Source: Pseudobutyrivibrio xylanivorans
Lineage (GTDB): Bacteria; Bacillota; Clostridia; Lachnospirales; Lachnospiraceae
Assembly (NCBI RefSeq): GCF_008935055.1
Contig: NZ_CP043028.1
Coordinates: 62,001-126,000, forward strand
DNA: 64,000 bases
Direction: 5' to 3'
Below the pieces are notes generated by a model. The model ran no database searches, had not been told where the DNA came from, and worked only from the letters and a program-made list of their open reading frames with translations. Shown here in pieces: positions 45,842 through 54,148 of this stretch. Position numbers and translations under genes: made by a program. Positions within the stretch are counted from its first letter, which is position 1, and each line of letters opens with the position of its first letter.

Positions 45842-46273
45842 TTAATCCACCATTAACATTGATGTCTCTATGTCAATGTCTTTAGCATCTTTCCCAATTA
45901 CACTATGAATAAATTCTTCATTGCCTCTATTTTCTAGCAGTGTAAACAATACATTTAACAAGCTATATGCATCATTGTCCTTGAAATAAAATAAATCAAC
46001 TGGTCCACCTACACGGTTCTTAAGACTAATGCCATTGAATTCATCTATACGATAACTGATAATTTTACCAATATTCTCATAAGATAATTCAGTCATTATT
46101 TTTTGTGGATTATCCTCTGATAAAGAGAATTCTGCAAAACCACAAATATAGGACAAAGTAATCCATCTTTCCTTTCCTGAATCATCAATAAATCTTACCG
46201 TAGCATGTTCTCCTCCCACCCAATCATTTTCATCTTCAAAATATTTAGCATCTGTTATAAAATATCTCTTCAT
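45842..46273 (-). CDS. unknown 143-residue protein
   Basis: It has mixed strands and helices (KRYFITDAKYFEDENDWVGG, then ERWITLSYICGFAEFSL), is acidic, and has no membrane segment. Its position between the RNase H-fold gene and the orphan methylase is the only hint. No family is recognised. Confidence 0.55.
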   Translation of the reverse strand: MKRYFITDAKYFEDENDWVGGEHATVRFIDDSGKERWITLSYICGFAEFSLSEDNPQKIMTELSYENIGKIISYRIDEFNGISLKNRVGGPVDLFYFKDNDAYSLLNVLFTLLENRGNEEFIHSVIGKDAKDIDIETSMLMVD

Positions 46274-46312
46274 CTTGTATACTTCTAATCCTTTCGTTCC
46301 TTTGTAACATTT

Positions 46313-47629
46313 CTAGTTGAATAGCTGCATTTTTCCAATTTTATTATCAATGGCTGATATCTGTTCCATACATTCATTTATATCCTTATTTATATCCTCA
46401 ATAGAACGATAAATCACCTCAGTCTCTTCCTTAAAATAGCGAGAATATGACCAATCTCCTATTTCCTTAATTTCGCCTATAGAAACCTTATGCGAAATTC
46501 CTTCTACCTCCTTCTTTTCGTTTATAATATCTGTAAGAAGCCTTTTATTTTCTAATGTAATGCTAGCTTCTGATCTACGACCTCTATTTATGAGCTTTGA
46601 TGCATCCACGTAGATTACGTCATCATTTCCTTTTTCGAAGACTAACATTGATGTTTTCACTCTGGTATTATCCAATCCTGCAGGAAGATCAATAACAGCT
46701 CTAAGTAGATTAAGACTACGTAAACGTTCACGACATACTGCATTTAGACCTTGCTTGAATAAAAAGCTCTGTGGTACAACAAGCACAAGTCTTCCTTTAT
46801 CTTTTAGCGCATCAAGTCCTGCTGCTGTAAACAGAACATCACCGTCCTTGCAATAATCAGTGTTCATGTATTTAATTAAAATATCTACTTGATGCCCATT
46901 GAGTTCTTTGACTTTTGTACCAAAAGGTATATTCATTACAACTTTGTCAAATTTCTTTTCTGACTTACGAATAGTAAAATCTCCTACCTTCGCGTCAAGT
47001 TCATAATCCCCTATAAGATTTAAATAAAGTGCAGCATCTCTAACATTTCTATCATCAATATCGTTAATTGTAAGTTGACACTTCTTATTATCTGCACACA
47101 CTCCAAGTGAATAACCTAATCCTACAGTTCCATCGCAAACTTCTTCTCCATCCTTAATATCCGCAACTGCACTCTCTAACTCTGCAATAATAGTATTCGT
47201 AACCATAGATTTTGCATGTGAACCATCACATACAGTTTTCATCAATTGATAGGCTAAATTCTTAGCACCTTCCTTGTCCAAGGGCTGAGTAGCGATTGTT
47301 TCAAGAATATTTGCAAATGTATGCATCCATCCTTCCTCTTGGGATCTATATGGAGCATTTATATTACTTAATAATCCCTCAATACAACCACATTGTTTTT
47401 CAATCCTGCTTATTACCTCTGTATCAAAAAGTTTAGAAGTTAAAATCTCATCATGTTTAATTGCTGTGAGACCAACAAAATATTTAAAAAATCTATTATG
47501 TTCAAGATTTACATCACTAAAAATATTCATGACATATAATATTTGTTCTAAGAAAGCAGGTAATGTATACCCATTCTCCTTACAAATGCTTATTATTTTT
47601 TCACTTAATGTCTCATTATTCTTTTCCAT
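46313..47629 (-). CDS. orphan HsdM-like N6-adenine DNA methyltransferase
   Basis: This 438-residue protein starts at the ATG behind GGAGG at 47629 (open 33 codons further without a site). SAM-binding motif I appears as CDGTVGLGYSLG near 165-176, and motif IV is NIPFG near 231-235, an Ile variant of NPPF. The C-terminal part has the SYSRYFKEE pattern of type I M subunits and a coiled tail. It lies 22 bases behind a one-TRD specificity gene. No hsdR accompanies the pair, so it probably methylates without cutting. Confidence 0.8.
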   Translation of the reverse strand: MEKNNETLSEKIISICKENGYTLPAFLEQILYVMNIFSDVNLEHNRFFKYFVGLTAIKHDEILTSKLFDTEVISRIEKQCGCIEGLLSNINAPYRSQEEGWMHTFANILETIATQPLDKEGAKNLAYQLMKTVCDGSHAKSMVTNTIIAELESAVADIKDGEEVCDGTVGLGYSLGVCADNKKCQLTINDIDDRNVRDAALYLNLIGDYELDAKVGDFTIRKSEKKFDKVVMNIPFGTKVKELNGHQVDILIKYMNTDYCKDGDVLFTAAGLDALKDKGRLVLVVPQSFLFKQGLNAVCRERLRSLNLLRAVIDLPAGLDNTRVKTSMLVFEKGNDDVIYVDASKLINRGRRSEASITLENKRLLTDIINEKKEVEGISHKVSIGEIKEIGDWSYSRYFKEETEVIYRSIEDINKDINECMEQISAIDNKIGKMQLFN

Positions 47630-47651
47630 TAGTACATCCTCCAACCAATAT

Positions 47652-48224
47652 TTAATGATATCCAAAAACAGTATCCAATTTCTCCTTTTCAAGACTAATA
47701 GTCTTTTTATATAAAGCTTCCTTTTCAACTATACATTCATAATATTCTGCAATCTGCTCTTGCTCTTTTGGGTCATACATATTTAGCTCTACTTCATTTA
47801 TTTTACCAATGGTTAACATTGGTACTGTCGCACCACTTACCTCCTTAAGTACTTGGTTTCTATAGCTTTCTGAGTTAAAAAATGCAGTTAAAAACTTTGG
47901 ATTTACTTGTTTCTGATTACATCTAACAATTGCACAAAAAGATGTTACTAATAGTCCCGCGTTCTTCTCATCTATATATACTGCATCATATGGAGTAGAA
48001 AGCTTTAAAACAATATCCCCCTGTTGTGTAGTTTTCTTCTCGTCAGGCTCAGTTTTATACTCCAATTCGTATAAATCATCATTGTTAATCTGTCCACCAG
48101 ATATAGCTTTCGGAGCTAAAACTTTTATTTTACCTTTAACAAGTTCATTTTTTCTTTGATCTGCTTGGATTCTACTTGTTATTTGTCCTCCTATTGTCTG
48201 TGCAATTCCTGATATTCTTTCCAT
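47652..48224 (-). CDS. half-size type I specificity subunit (one TRD)
   Basis: This is a 190-residue protein. One target-recognition domain (about 20-155, with GDIVLKLSTPYDAVYID and GATVPMLTIGKINEVEL) is followed by one conserved helix (EYYECIVEKEALYKKTISLE). Full HsdS has two of each. Such half-subunits can dimerise to read a palindromic bipartite site. The promoter region upstream has repeats and a poly-G run. Confidence 0.75.
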   Translation of the reverse strand: MERISGIAQTIGGQITSRIQADQRKNELVKGKIKVLAPKAISGGQINNDDLYELEYKTEPDEKKTTQQGDIVLKLSTPYDAVYIDEKNAGLLVTSFCAIVRCNQKQVNPKFLTAFFNSESYRNQVLKEVSGATVPMLTIGKINEVELNMYDPKEQEQIAEYYECIVEKEALYKKTISLEKEKLDTVFGYH

Positions 48225-48246
48225 TTATGTTTCCTGTCCCTTTCGA

Positions 48247-48431
48247 TGATATATTTTTTTATGTTCATTATTGACTTGTAAAAAAAATAGCCATTCATAG
48301 CCGTTCATTTTAAAGTTATATCTCCATACAAAAATGATATGTTTTTGTATGTTCATCTTGTAAGTATAATTTACCACGCTAAAAACATTTTGTCAATAGT
48401 ATTTTTGATATATTTTTTTATGTTCATTATT
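48247..48431. repeat. three copies of a 26-bp repeat around the methylase promoter
   Basis: Copies at 48247-48272 and 48406-48431 are identical over 26 bp (TGATATATTT at the left end, GTTCATTATT at the right). A diverged copy is at 48335-48360. The predicted promoter (48368-48396) lies between copies two and three. They look like operators, possibly bound by the operon's own product or by a regulator. Confidence 0.8.
48368..48396 (-). promoter_or_regulatory. promoter of the orphan methylase operon
   Basis: On the - strand TTGACA (48391-48396), a 17-nt spacer and TAAATT (48368-48373) form a good sigma-A promoter. Confidence 0.65.
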
Positions 48432-48432
48432 C

Positions 48433-48443
48433 GGGGGGGGGGG
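48433..48443. repeat. run of 11 G
   Basis: Eleven Gs in very AT-rich DNA directly abut repeat copy three, 37 bp upstream of the -35 of the methylase promoter. Such tracts vary in length by slippage and can switch promoters on and off. Confidence 0.85.
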
Positions 48444-48483
48444 TAAAATGAGACTTACATTATTTAATGTTTCCTATAACCAT

Positions 48484-48563
48484 AAAATCCTCGGTATAAC
48501 TCCGCGACTATAACCGTAAGAAAAAAACAACCTCCATCCATTCATCATGGGATAGAGGTTGTT
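48484..48563 (-). promoter_or_regulatory. terminator plus 36-bp element, cassette copy A
   Basis: On the - strand a hairpin AACAACCTC/GAGGTTGTT (48526-48563) with a seven-T tail is followed by a 36-bp element (48484-48519). The element recurs at 52415-52450 with only 2 differences. It ends the 48607 gene's unit and precedes the methylase operon. Confidence 0.75.
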
Positions 48564-48606
48564 TGTATGATATCAAGTTATCTGCCTAGGACTCCTGGAT
48601 GGGAAT

Positions 48607-49014
48607 TCATTCCGACATATCTACTGCTTTCTTCATAATATCTGCGTAGGTAAGAATTGATACTAATTCAAATAGTAAATCCTTTCCATCAGCAGTTGTG
48701 TATAAATTTGCACACGATGTAGTTACATAGCTTAGATTTCCATCCCACGGAGCTTTTACTTTAGGATTATCACAATCATATACAGCCTTTTCTGGTTTAA
48801 TCTTTGAAAATTCATCTCTTAGCAGATTAATTTGTCGTGCAGTCTCTATTGCATTATTAGGTTCACATTTCCCTGTTTGAAGAAAATCCATTGCTAGAGG
48901 AATTTTTCTTTTCATTCCACCTAATCGAACCTGTGCAGTCGAATAAACAGAATGTAAAATCCAGCTTCCACCTACATCTACGTATCTTTTTCTATCCTCT
49001 GTAAATAATTCCAT
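48607..49014 (-). CDS. possible immunity protein for the lipoprotein nuclease
   Basis: This is a 135-residue soluble protein behind GGAGG, with DVGGSWILHSVYSTAQVRLG near 13-32 and WDGNLSYVTTSCANLYTTAD near 95-114. It follows the nuclease-domain lipoprotein by 12 bases, which is the standard place for an immunity gene in polymorphic toxin loci. I cannot assign a named immunity family with certainty. Confidence 0.4.
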   Translation of the reverse strand: MELFTEDRKRYVDVGGSWILHSVYSTAQVRLGGMKRKIPLAMDFLQTGKCEPNNAIETARQINLLRDEFSKIKPEKAVYDCDNPKVKAPWDGNLSYVTTSCANLYTTADGKDLLFELVSILTYADIMKKAVDMSE

Positions 49015-49026
49015 GAAAAACCTCCA

Positions 49027-50226
49027 CTAAAGAATTTCAATTGGTATATTAGGATAAACACTATCTAATCTAAGATGTATATTTCTAGTAACTGTTTCAA
49101 TTATCTCAGTAGTATACTCTCTATTTCTTGTATCAAGAATAATTCGTTGAGTTGAATCAGCTGGAAGATTTTGTACACGAGCTGTTATTTGTCTTTCCAG
49201 TTCACTGTACAAAGTTTGTCTACTTTTGGCACTTGCCAAATTGTAGTTTTTTACCTCTATAGCTTCTATAGTACCATTCGGATTCTGTACAACCACATCT
49301 GGCCTTGTTGCACCTGGTGTGTTAAATGGAACTTCTTTTCCACCTATATAAGAAACCTGTTCTCTTCCGCCCTTAATCTTTAAAACATATTCTTCAGACT
49401 CTCTTGGTGTTGGGATTGTTTTAGGCGACAGATTAGCAGCTGCCAAATCTATTGTTGCAGAAACACCACCTAATACAACTCCGGAAATAGCACCCCACTT
49501 AAAACCTTCGCTAGCAGCCAAAGCACTTGCTTTTACAGTAGATTCTAAATCCTTAGTTTCATATCCTGTAACTGCAGCCGATACTGCACCGCTAATCACA
49601 GCTCCCGAAATAGCAAATTCTGTTCCAGTAGATGCAGCTGTTGCAAAAATCATACTAACTGCTGGCGCACCTAGCCCCGCTGATACAACGGTAACAGTAA
49701 CACATACAAGAATTACGCCTCCACCTATAGCTACATTTCTAATAATCTGGTCATAAGTATCATCATAATCCTCAAATTTTGCTACTACTGTTTTTCCTTC
49801 ATCATTTGTTGTAAAAACGTACTGTTCATCATCAAATTGCTTTTCGACTTCTTCCAAAGAATACCCAAAGAAAATATTAGATTTGGAATTATATTCTAAT
49901 TCTTCCAAGTACTCTTTAGAAACATAAACAGCTGAAACATTTTCAATAATATAGTCTTCGGAATCAAGCGTTGACTCTAGATCAGAATAAACTGTATCCT
50001 CCACATACTGAATTAATTCTTCATCTTGCATTGATGTATTGGATAAATCAATATCGCCTAATTCATCATCTTCTGTAGTGGCACTTTCGTCCTGTGCTAC
50101 ACTTTCTTCTACTTTTGTTTGTGTATCTTCACTACTCTCTGTCGTGTTACTAACTGATGCGCTTTGACCACAGCCACAAAGAGTTAAAGCCAATGATAAA
50201 GTTATTGCAATTATCTTTTTTACCAT
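49027..50226 (-). CDS. lipoprotein with C-terminal PD-(D/E)XK nuclease domain (toxin-like)
   Basis: This 399-residue protein has a lipoprotein signal with LCGC lipobox (C19) and an acidic Ser/Thr-rich linker (20-65). A middle domain is followed by glycine/alanine-rich hydrophobic segments at about 160-270. The C-terminal domain has TRPDVVVQNPNGTIEAIEVK, with D310, E324 and K326 as a PD-(D/E)XK core. The order of signal, linker, membrane part and C-terminal nuclease fits a contact- or secretion-dependent toxin. Its start overlaps the stop of the surface-protein gene, and a possible immunity gene follows. Confidence 0.6.
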   Translation of the reverse strand: MVKKIIAITLSLALTLCGCGQSASVSNTTESSEDTQTKVEESVAQDESATTEDDELGDIDLSNTSMQDEELIQYVEDTVYSDLESTLDSEDYIIENVSAVYVSKEYLEELEYNSKSNIFFGYSLEEVEKQFDDEQYVFTTNDEGKTVVAKFEDYDDTYDQIIRNVAIGGGVILVCVTVTVVSAGLGAPAVSMIFATAASTGTEFAISGAVISGAVSAAVTGYETKDLESTVKASALAASEGFKWGAISGVVLGGVSATIDLAAANLSPKTIPTPRESEEYVLKIKGGREQVSYIGGKEVPFNTPGATRPDVVVQNPNGTIEAIEVKNYNLASAKSRQTLYSELERQITARVQNLPADSTQRIILDTRNREYTTEIIETVTRNIHLRLDSVYPNIPIEIL

Positions 50227-52190
50227 TACTTCTCCTCCTCTTCGCTTACATCAACATTTCCTCGTTCCTCGTTTCTAGTTCCTTCATTTGTTTCATTTAT
50301 ATTTTGAACTAGCTTCTTTTTCCTATTCTTTAAGACCCAGAAGCCTCCAACAACTATTACTACAGCGATACCAATATATCCTATAGGCGATGATTCCTGT
50401 TTTGTGGAATTAACGCTTGACCCACTACTTCCATCACTTTTATCTGGCTCACTTTTTTCTGTTACATTTTTGGCTATCTCAGTACTGCTAGAATTATCTA
50501 CTACCTCAGTTGTATCGTTTGCATCTTCTATATTCTCATCTTCAGTTACCGCCTCGCCAGACTTCGATACAAGACTACCATCATCTTTTAGTTTATATCC
50601 CTGGGCTAGTAGATTATTTACATCATTAACAGAAAGATTATTCTTCGATAACGCTTTTATAATTGGAGAATCTCCAACATAAATTGTCTTATCTGTTTTA
50701 CGGTTACTATCATAATCATGCTCTACACTAATAATATAAATACCTTCATCTTTATATTCTGAGCCATCTTTTGCTGGCTTATTTCCTTTAGTGTCCTCAG
50801 AATAAGATGTGCCATTGAAATTAATTGCTTTATGTTCAACTGAAACTGTTAAATACTTCGAATTTGCATAGTCTAATCTGAACCCTTCCATAGAGATAGA
50901 ATGATCTACAAGTTGATTATTTGTCGCCAAATCAAATGGGAATATGTTACAATTGCCATTTCTAATCTTGAATTCAAAAAATAGCGAATAACTTGAGATG
51001 TCATCAAGTATCCCCGATGAATCCTTTATTTCATAATCTAATGCAACTACATAGTCGCCTTCTTCAAACAATTTAACTTTTGTATCAGCGCCAGTACGAA
51101 CATTGGCTTCAAGATAATTGGTGAAAACAACTGGGTCTTTTGCTTTCCCCTCAGCATCAGTTTGTTGGATAATTAAAGTTCCTTTTCTAAATGCTGTATG
51201 TTTTATATCAAACTGGTCATCCCAACCATCTTTGACATCATTGATGGATAAGTCCTCATTACCATTCAACTTATTTATATCTTTAATTCCTGAATCCAAT
51301 GTGAACCATAATGTTACTTGATCACCAACATTTTTTAAAAACATCGGCACATCGTCTTCATCTTTAATAGCATCGGTGTATCCATTTATAGTAAAATCTC
51401 CAAGATTCCAGCCTCTATGAGGATCATCATCAGGAATATCAACTATCACACTATAACCTGAATCATTTTCTACTTTAAATCGATATTCTTTATCTTGGAA
51501 TATAGTACGTGGCGTTGTGTCTACAGATTCAACATTACCTAAATCCTTATCAATCAAATAAAATTTATAGACTTCTGCCCATCTTGTTACATTGTAATCT
51601 GATGTATCAAACACCAAAAAACTATTCTTCTCAACTAATGTTTTTGTTTTATACGCTACTAAAACTCTATAAAAACATCCATTTGCTTGTTGCACATAAT
51701 TTGACTCATATACTTTCTCTTCAAATTCGCTCTCTTCGCCCAATACATCTGTAAGCTGTTTATCTATAAACCAGTTTTCTCCATCTAATGATGTTTGAAC
51801 AATAATAGCACCTTTCTTTACTTTTTCATCAAGTGTAGCCGTAGAGACCTTTTTTGTATTGTCCTCTGAGATTTTATCTGTAGCAGTATCAATGTTGTAC
51901 TTAATTTCTACAATGCCACTATTTACTTCAAAGGCTTGAACTTTGTTTACATCATTTATCTTTTTGATATCGCCATCAAGTGATAATATACCAAATTTAG
52001 TCTTACCATTTATAGCTTTATTTGACTGGGCATTTTTCAGCACATAGTCAGTATCCTCATCAAACTGATACTCTACACCATCAATATTAAGAGACTCAGC
52101 AAATACAGGTGTTGGCTTAATAAAATAAGCAAGCGAAAAAATAGAGATTAATAAAGAAAATGTGATATTAACAATCAATCTTTGTTTCAT
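50226..52190 (-). CDS. large surface-exposed protein with signal peptide and C-terminal membrane anchor
   Basis: This is a 654-residue protein. An N-terminal signal peptide (LIVNITFSLLISIFSLAYFI, cleaved after AFA-like VFAES) leads to several beta-rich extracellular domains (35-520). An acidic Ser/Thr/Asp stalk (540-600), one membrane helix (IGYIGIAVVIVVGGFWVL) and a charged cytoplasmic tail complete it. It has no LPXTG motif. It is translationally coupled to the nuclease lipoprotein, so the two may form a delivery or anchoring pair. No domain family is recognised. Confidence 0.65.
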   Translation of the reverse strand: MKQRLIVNITFSLLISIFSLAYFIKPTPVFAESLNIDGVEYQFDEDTDYVLKNAQSNKAINGKTKFGILSLDGDIKKINDVNKVQAFEVNSGIVEIKYNIDTATDKISEDNTKKVSTATLDEKVKKGAIIVQTSLDGENWFIDKQLTDVLGEESEFEEKVYESNYVQQANGCFYRVLVAYKTKTLVEKNSFLVFDTSDYNVTRWAEVYKFYLIDKDLGNVESVDTTPRTIFQDKEYRFKVENDSGYSVIVDIPDDDPHRGWNLGDFTINGYTDAIKDEDDVPMFLKNVGDQVTLWFTLDSGIKDINKLNGNEDLSINDVKDGWDDQFDIKHTAFRKGTLIIQQTDAEGKAKDPVVFTNYLEANVRTGADTKVKLFEEGDYVVALDYEIKDSSGILDDISSYSLFFEFKIRNGNCNIFPFDLATNNQLVDHSISMEGFRLDYANSKYLTVSVEHKAINFNGTSYSEDTKGNKPAKDGSEYKDEGIYIISVEHDYDSNRKTDKTIYVGDSPIIKALSKNNLSVNDVNNLLAQGYKLKDDGSLVSKSGEAVTEDENIEDANDTTEVVDNSSSTEIAKNVTEKSEPDKSDGSSGSSVNSTKQESSPIGYIGIAVVIVVGGFWVLKNRKKKLVQNINETNEGTRNEERGNVDVSEEEEK

Positions 52191-52252
52191 AAACCCGCCC
52201 CTCTCTGCAAATGGTTACTTTTATATCCTGAATATAAAATATCATGTTATAA

Positions 52253-52268
52253 GTACGAAAAATCGTAC
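52253..52268. promoter_or_regulatory. palindrome GTACGA-N4-TCGTAC
   Basis: A perfect 6-bp dyad lies about 63 bp upstream of the surface-protein start, in the 52191-52637 gap. It is a likely operator. The rest of the gap holds cassette B and AT-rich DNA. Confidence 0.5.
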
Positions 52269-52414
52269 AGCATAATACCTTTTTATAACTTTTTATAACA
52301 GCAATGCAACCTATACTTTTAATAGCTCTACATATAGCATTTATTTACAGATAGAGTTAGTGTACCAAAGAATATTGTTAATCCTGTGTCGTCATAACAC
52401 CATCATCAAGCGTA

Positions 52415-52516
52415 AAAATCCTCGGTATAACTCCAGGACTATAACCGTAATTCAACCGAGTATCGTATAATTTTCGGTCTTATCCATAAAAAACAACCTC
52501 ATTGATAGAGGTTGTT
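52415..52516 (-). promoter_or_regulatory. terminator plus 36-bp element, cassette copy B
   Basis: The same order as copy A: the - strand hairpin AACAACCTC/GAGGTTGTT (52492-52516) with six Ts, then the 36-bp element at 52415-52450 (34 of 36 identical). Here it lies between the integrase-domain-like gene and the surface-protein operon. Confidence 0.75.
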
Positions 52517-52637
52517 CCTGCGATTTGATATGTATTTAAATAAAATTTACTTTAATCCATACATTTTCTTTTTACGAATAAGTTCACTCATGGATTCTGC
52601 TTCATCAACAAGCTTATAAGTCCAATTATTCTCCGTC

Positions 52638-53303
52638 TTAATATAGTTTCTTTACATAATTTCTGGCATCAGAATATGACTTTATAACAAGCTTTTCACC
52701 TTTATCATCTAAAAAGAAAAGTCCTGATTTCTCATCTCTAATACAATAATGATATTCATTTGGCTTGTTACCATATTTTTCTTTGATGAGGCTATATTTT
52801 CCATCCACTGTGGTTTTTACTTTTGCGGTACCTGTAAACTTTACTTCTGATGAGTTCTTGATTACTCTGCCCTTCTTTCTTTTTGATTCAGGCTTAGTAA
52901 TCAAATTGCGAGAAAGAATTCCTTCTAATATAAGATACTCACAGTAATTATATAAGGCATTGATGCGACGGCTCCGCTCCGCCTCACTTACTGTTCGTTG
53001 CTTTGCACCTTCAAATTTGGGCTGAAATGGAATTGATAAATACTCTTCAATCATTTCATCTGAAACAGAATTTAGATCATCTTCCACCAGCTCATCCCTT
53101 GATTTTGCTAGTGATTCTGCAATCACATCATAAAAACGTCTAATTTGGCACACCTCAATATAGATACCACCAATGGATTTTCCCTTAGTATTTTCCGCAT
53201 AATAACAATATCCCTGCACAGATGCAGGAAGTGTTTTTGCTATATCTGTTGTGCTGCGACTCTTAGCAGCTTCGCTTTCAGATAGATACCTCATCATTTT
53301 CAA
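52638..53303 (-). CDS. integrase N-terminal-domain-like protein without catalytic domain (paralogue 2)
   Basis: This 221-residue protein is homologous to the 35738 product along its length: the N-terminal SRSTTDIAKTLPASV, the SAM-like region (IRRFYDVIAESL, then SDEMIEEYLSI), and the C-terminal KTTVDGKYSLIKEKYGNKPN, then DARNYVKKLY. It too lacks the catalytic half of tyrosine recombinases. It lies directly downstream of a structured RNA candidate and its terminator, so readthrough may control it. Confidence 0.55.
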   Translation of the reverse strand: MKMMRYLSESEAAKSRSTTDIAKTLPASVQGYCYYAENTKGKSIGGIYIEVCQIRRFYDVIAESLAKSRDELVEDDLNSVSDEMIEEYLSIPFQPKFEGAKQRTVSEAERSRRINALYNYCEYLILEGILSRNLITKPESKRKKGRVIKNSSEVKFTGTAKVKTTVDGKYSLIKEKYGNKPNEYHYCIRDEKSGLFFLDDKGEKLVIKSYSDARNYVKKLY

Positions 53304-53353
53304 AGCCCCTTTGAACTACATTCTCATGGCTTTAATATATCATCTTACTAATT

Positions 53354-53657
53354 ATAAAAAAAGCCATCACAGAGGTTGATGTGATAGCTTAATTCCTTCA
53401 GTATCTCTACTGAATTATTATGGGTACTTTTTATATCGGCTATTAGAGAACCTTTTAATAGTTACCATATAAAAACTGTGCTTGGGGAAGGTTCGGGAAC
53501 CGGGCGAACAATGCAATCTTTCCTCTGCTCGCATTGTGGGGAGTCCTTCGGGGGGTTCCTGATATAATCGGGGCGGAGCATATTATCATCCCGTAAAGCG
53601 GAGCCCCGATGCAAGTTCGCACGGAAACAATCATTCCTTACAATAAACTATAAATCT
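53354..53657 (-). ncRNA. GC-rich structured RNA candidate
   Basis: Between a - strand promoter (53664-53692) and a - strand terminator (53354-53390: arms AAGCCATCACA/TGTGATAGCTT then seven Ts) lies a block of about 160 nt that is far more GC-rich than its surroundings. It contains compensating stems: ATCGGGGC/GCCCCGAT (53567-53574/53603-53610), ACAATGC/GCATTGT (53508-53514/53531-53537), GGAACC/GGTTCC (53496-53501/53554-53559) and GCGAAC/GTTCGC (53504-53509/53615-53620), which would make a pseudoknot. No reading frame fits. It may be a standalone small RNA, a leader controlling the 52638 gene, or a transfer/replication structure. I could not match it to a known RNA class. Confidence 0.5.
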
Positions 53658-53663
53658 AATAAT

Positions 53664-53692
53664 ATTATATTAAGAAAACAAATATTTCTCAA
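53664..53692 (-). promoter_or_regulatory. promoter of the structured RNA
   Basis: On the - strand TTGAGA (53687-53692), a 17-nt spacer and a perfect TATAAT (53664-53669). Confidence 0.7.
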
Positions 53693-53698
53693 CGCAAA

Positions 53699-53727
53699 AA
53701 GACCACAAACGTGATGTCTGTGGTCTT
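53699..53727. terminator. bidirectional hairpin
   Basis: Arms AAGACCACA/TGTGGTCTT around an 11-nt loop. On the - strand five Ts follow; on the + strand a T-rich stretch follows a few bases later. Confidence 0.7.
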
Positions 53728-53898
53728 CATGTGTTTTGTTTTTCCGTTGTTATATTTACGCATGGAGGTACAAAAGTAAAGAAAAAGCAAGATTTTCATG
53801 TTATAATATTGTTGTCAAGAAGGATTTTTGCAAAGAAATACTGAGAATCTTCAAGATTCTCTTTTACTTGAAACACAGGAGAAAGGAACTCGGCCTTT

Positions 53899-54078
53899 AT
53901 GGAAGAAATATTAATTATGGATAGTAAAAAAGGAAAGAATATTTCTATTCCAAAGAATCTTACATCTATTTTAGATAAAGGCCTTGATGATGTTGATAAT
54001 GGTAGAGAATTACCTGCAGATAAAGCTTTCGACTTAATAGCCGATTTGGTTGAAAGAAGACATCGTGCAAGAACGTAA
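53899..54078 (+). CDS. antitoxin-like small protein, toxin partner apparently lost
   Basis: This is a 59-residue frame (or from the ATG at 53917). The C-terminal part, LDDVDNGRELPADKAFDLIA, resembles the C-terminal helices of type II antitoxins (LDDI-NGR--P-EE-F). A frame starts in its stop codon (TAATG at 54078) but gives only about 23 plausible residues before it runs into the relaxase 3' end, so a toxin gene seems to have been cut off. The ribosome site is weak. Confidence 0.4.
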   Translation: MEEILIMDSKKGKNISIPKNLTSILDKGLDDVDNGRELPADKAFDLIADLVERRHRART

Positions 54079-54148
54079 TGTATTATGACTCCCTTGGGAA
54101 AAGTATAATTGGAAAAGATATTTTAGAACTCGTCTTCTATAAATATCG

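Noticed and set aside
46313..48224. BREX or DISARM system
   Set aside because: Only a methylase and a specificity subunit are present; no PglZ, BrxL, DrmA or DrmB type proteins were found.
53736..53924. 62-codon + frame
   Set aside because: Composition rich in Phe/Tyr/Arg with no ribosome site; it overlaps the more plausible antitoxin-like frame.
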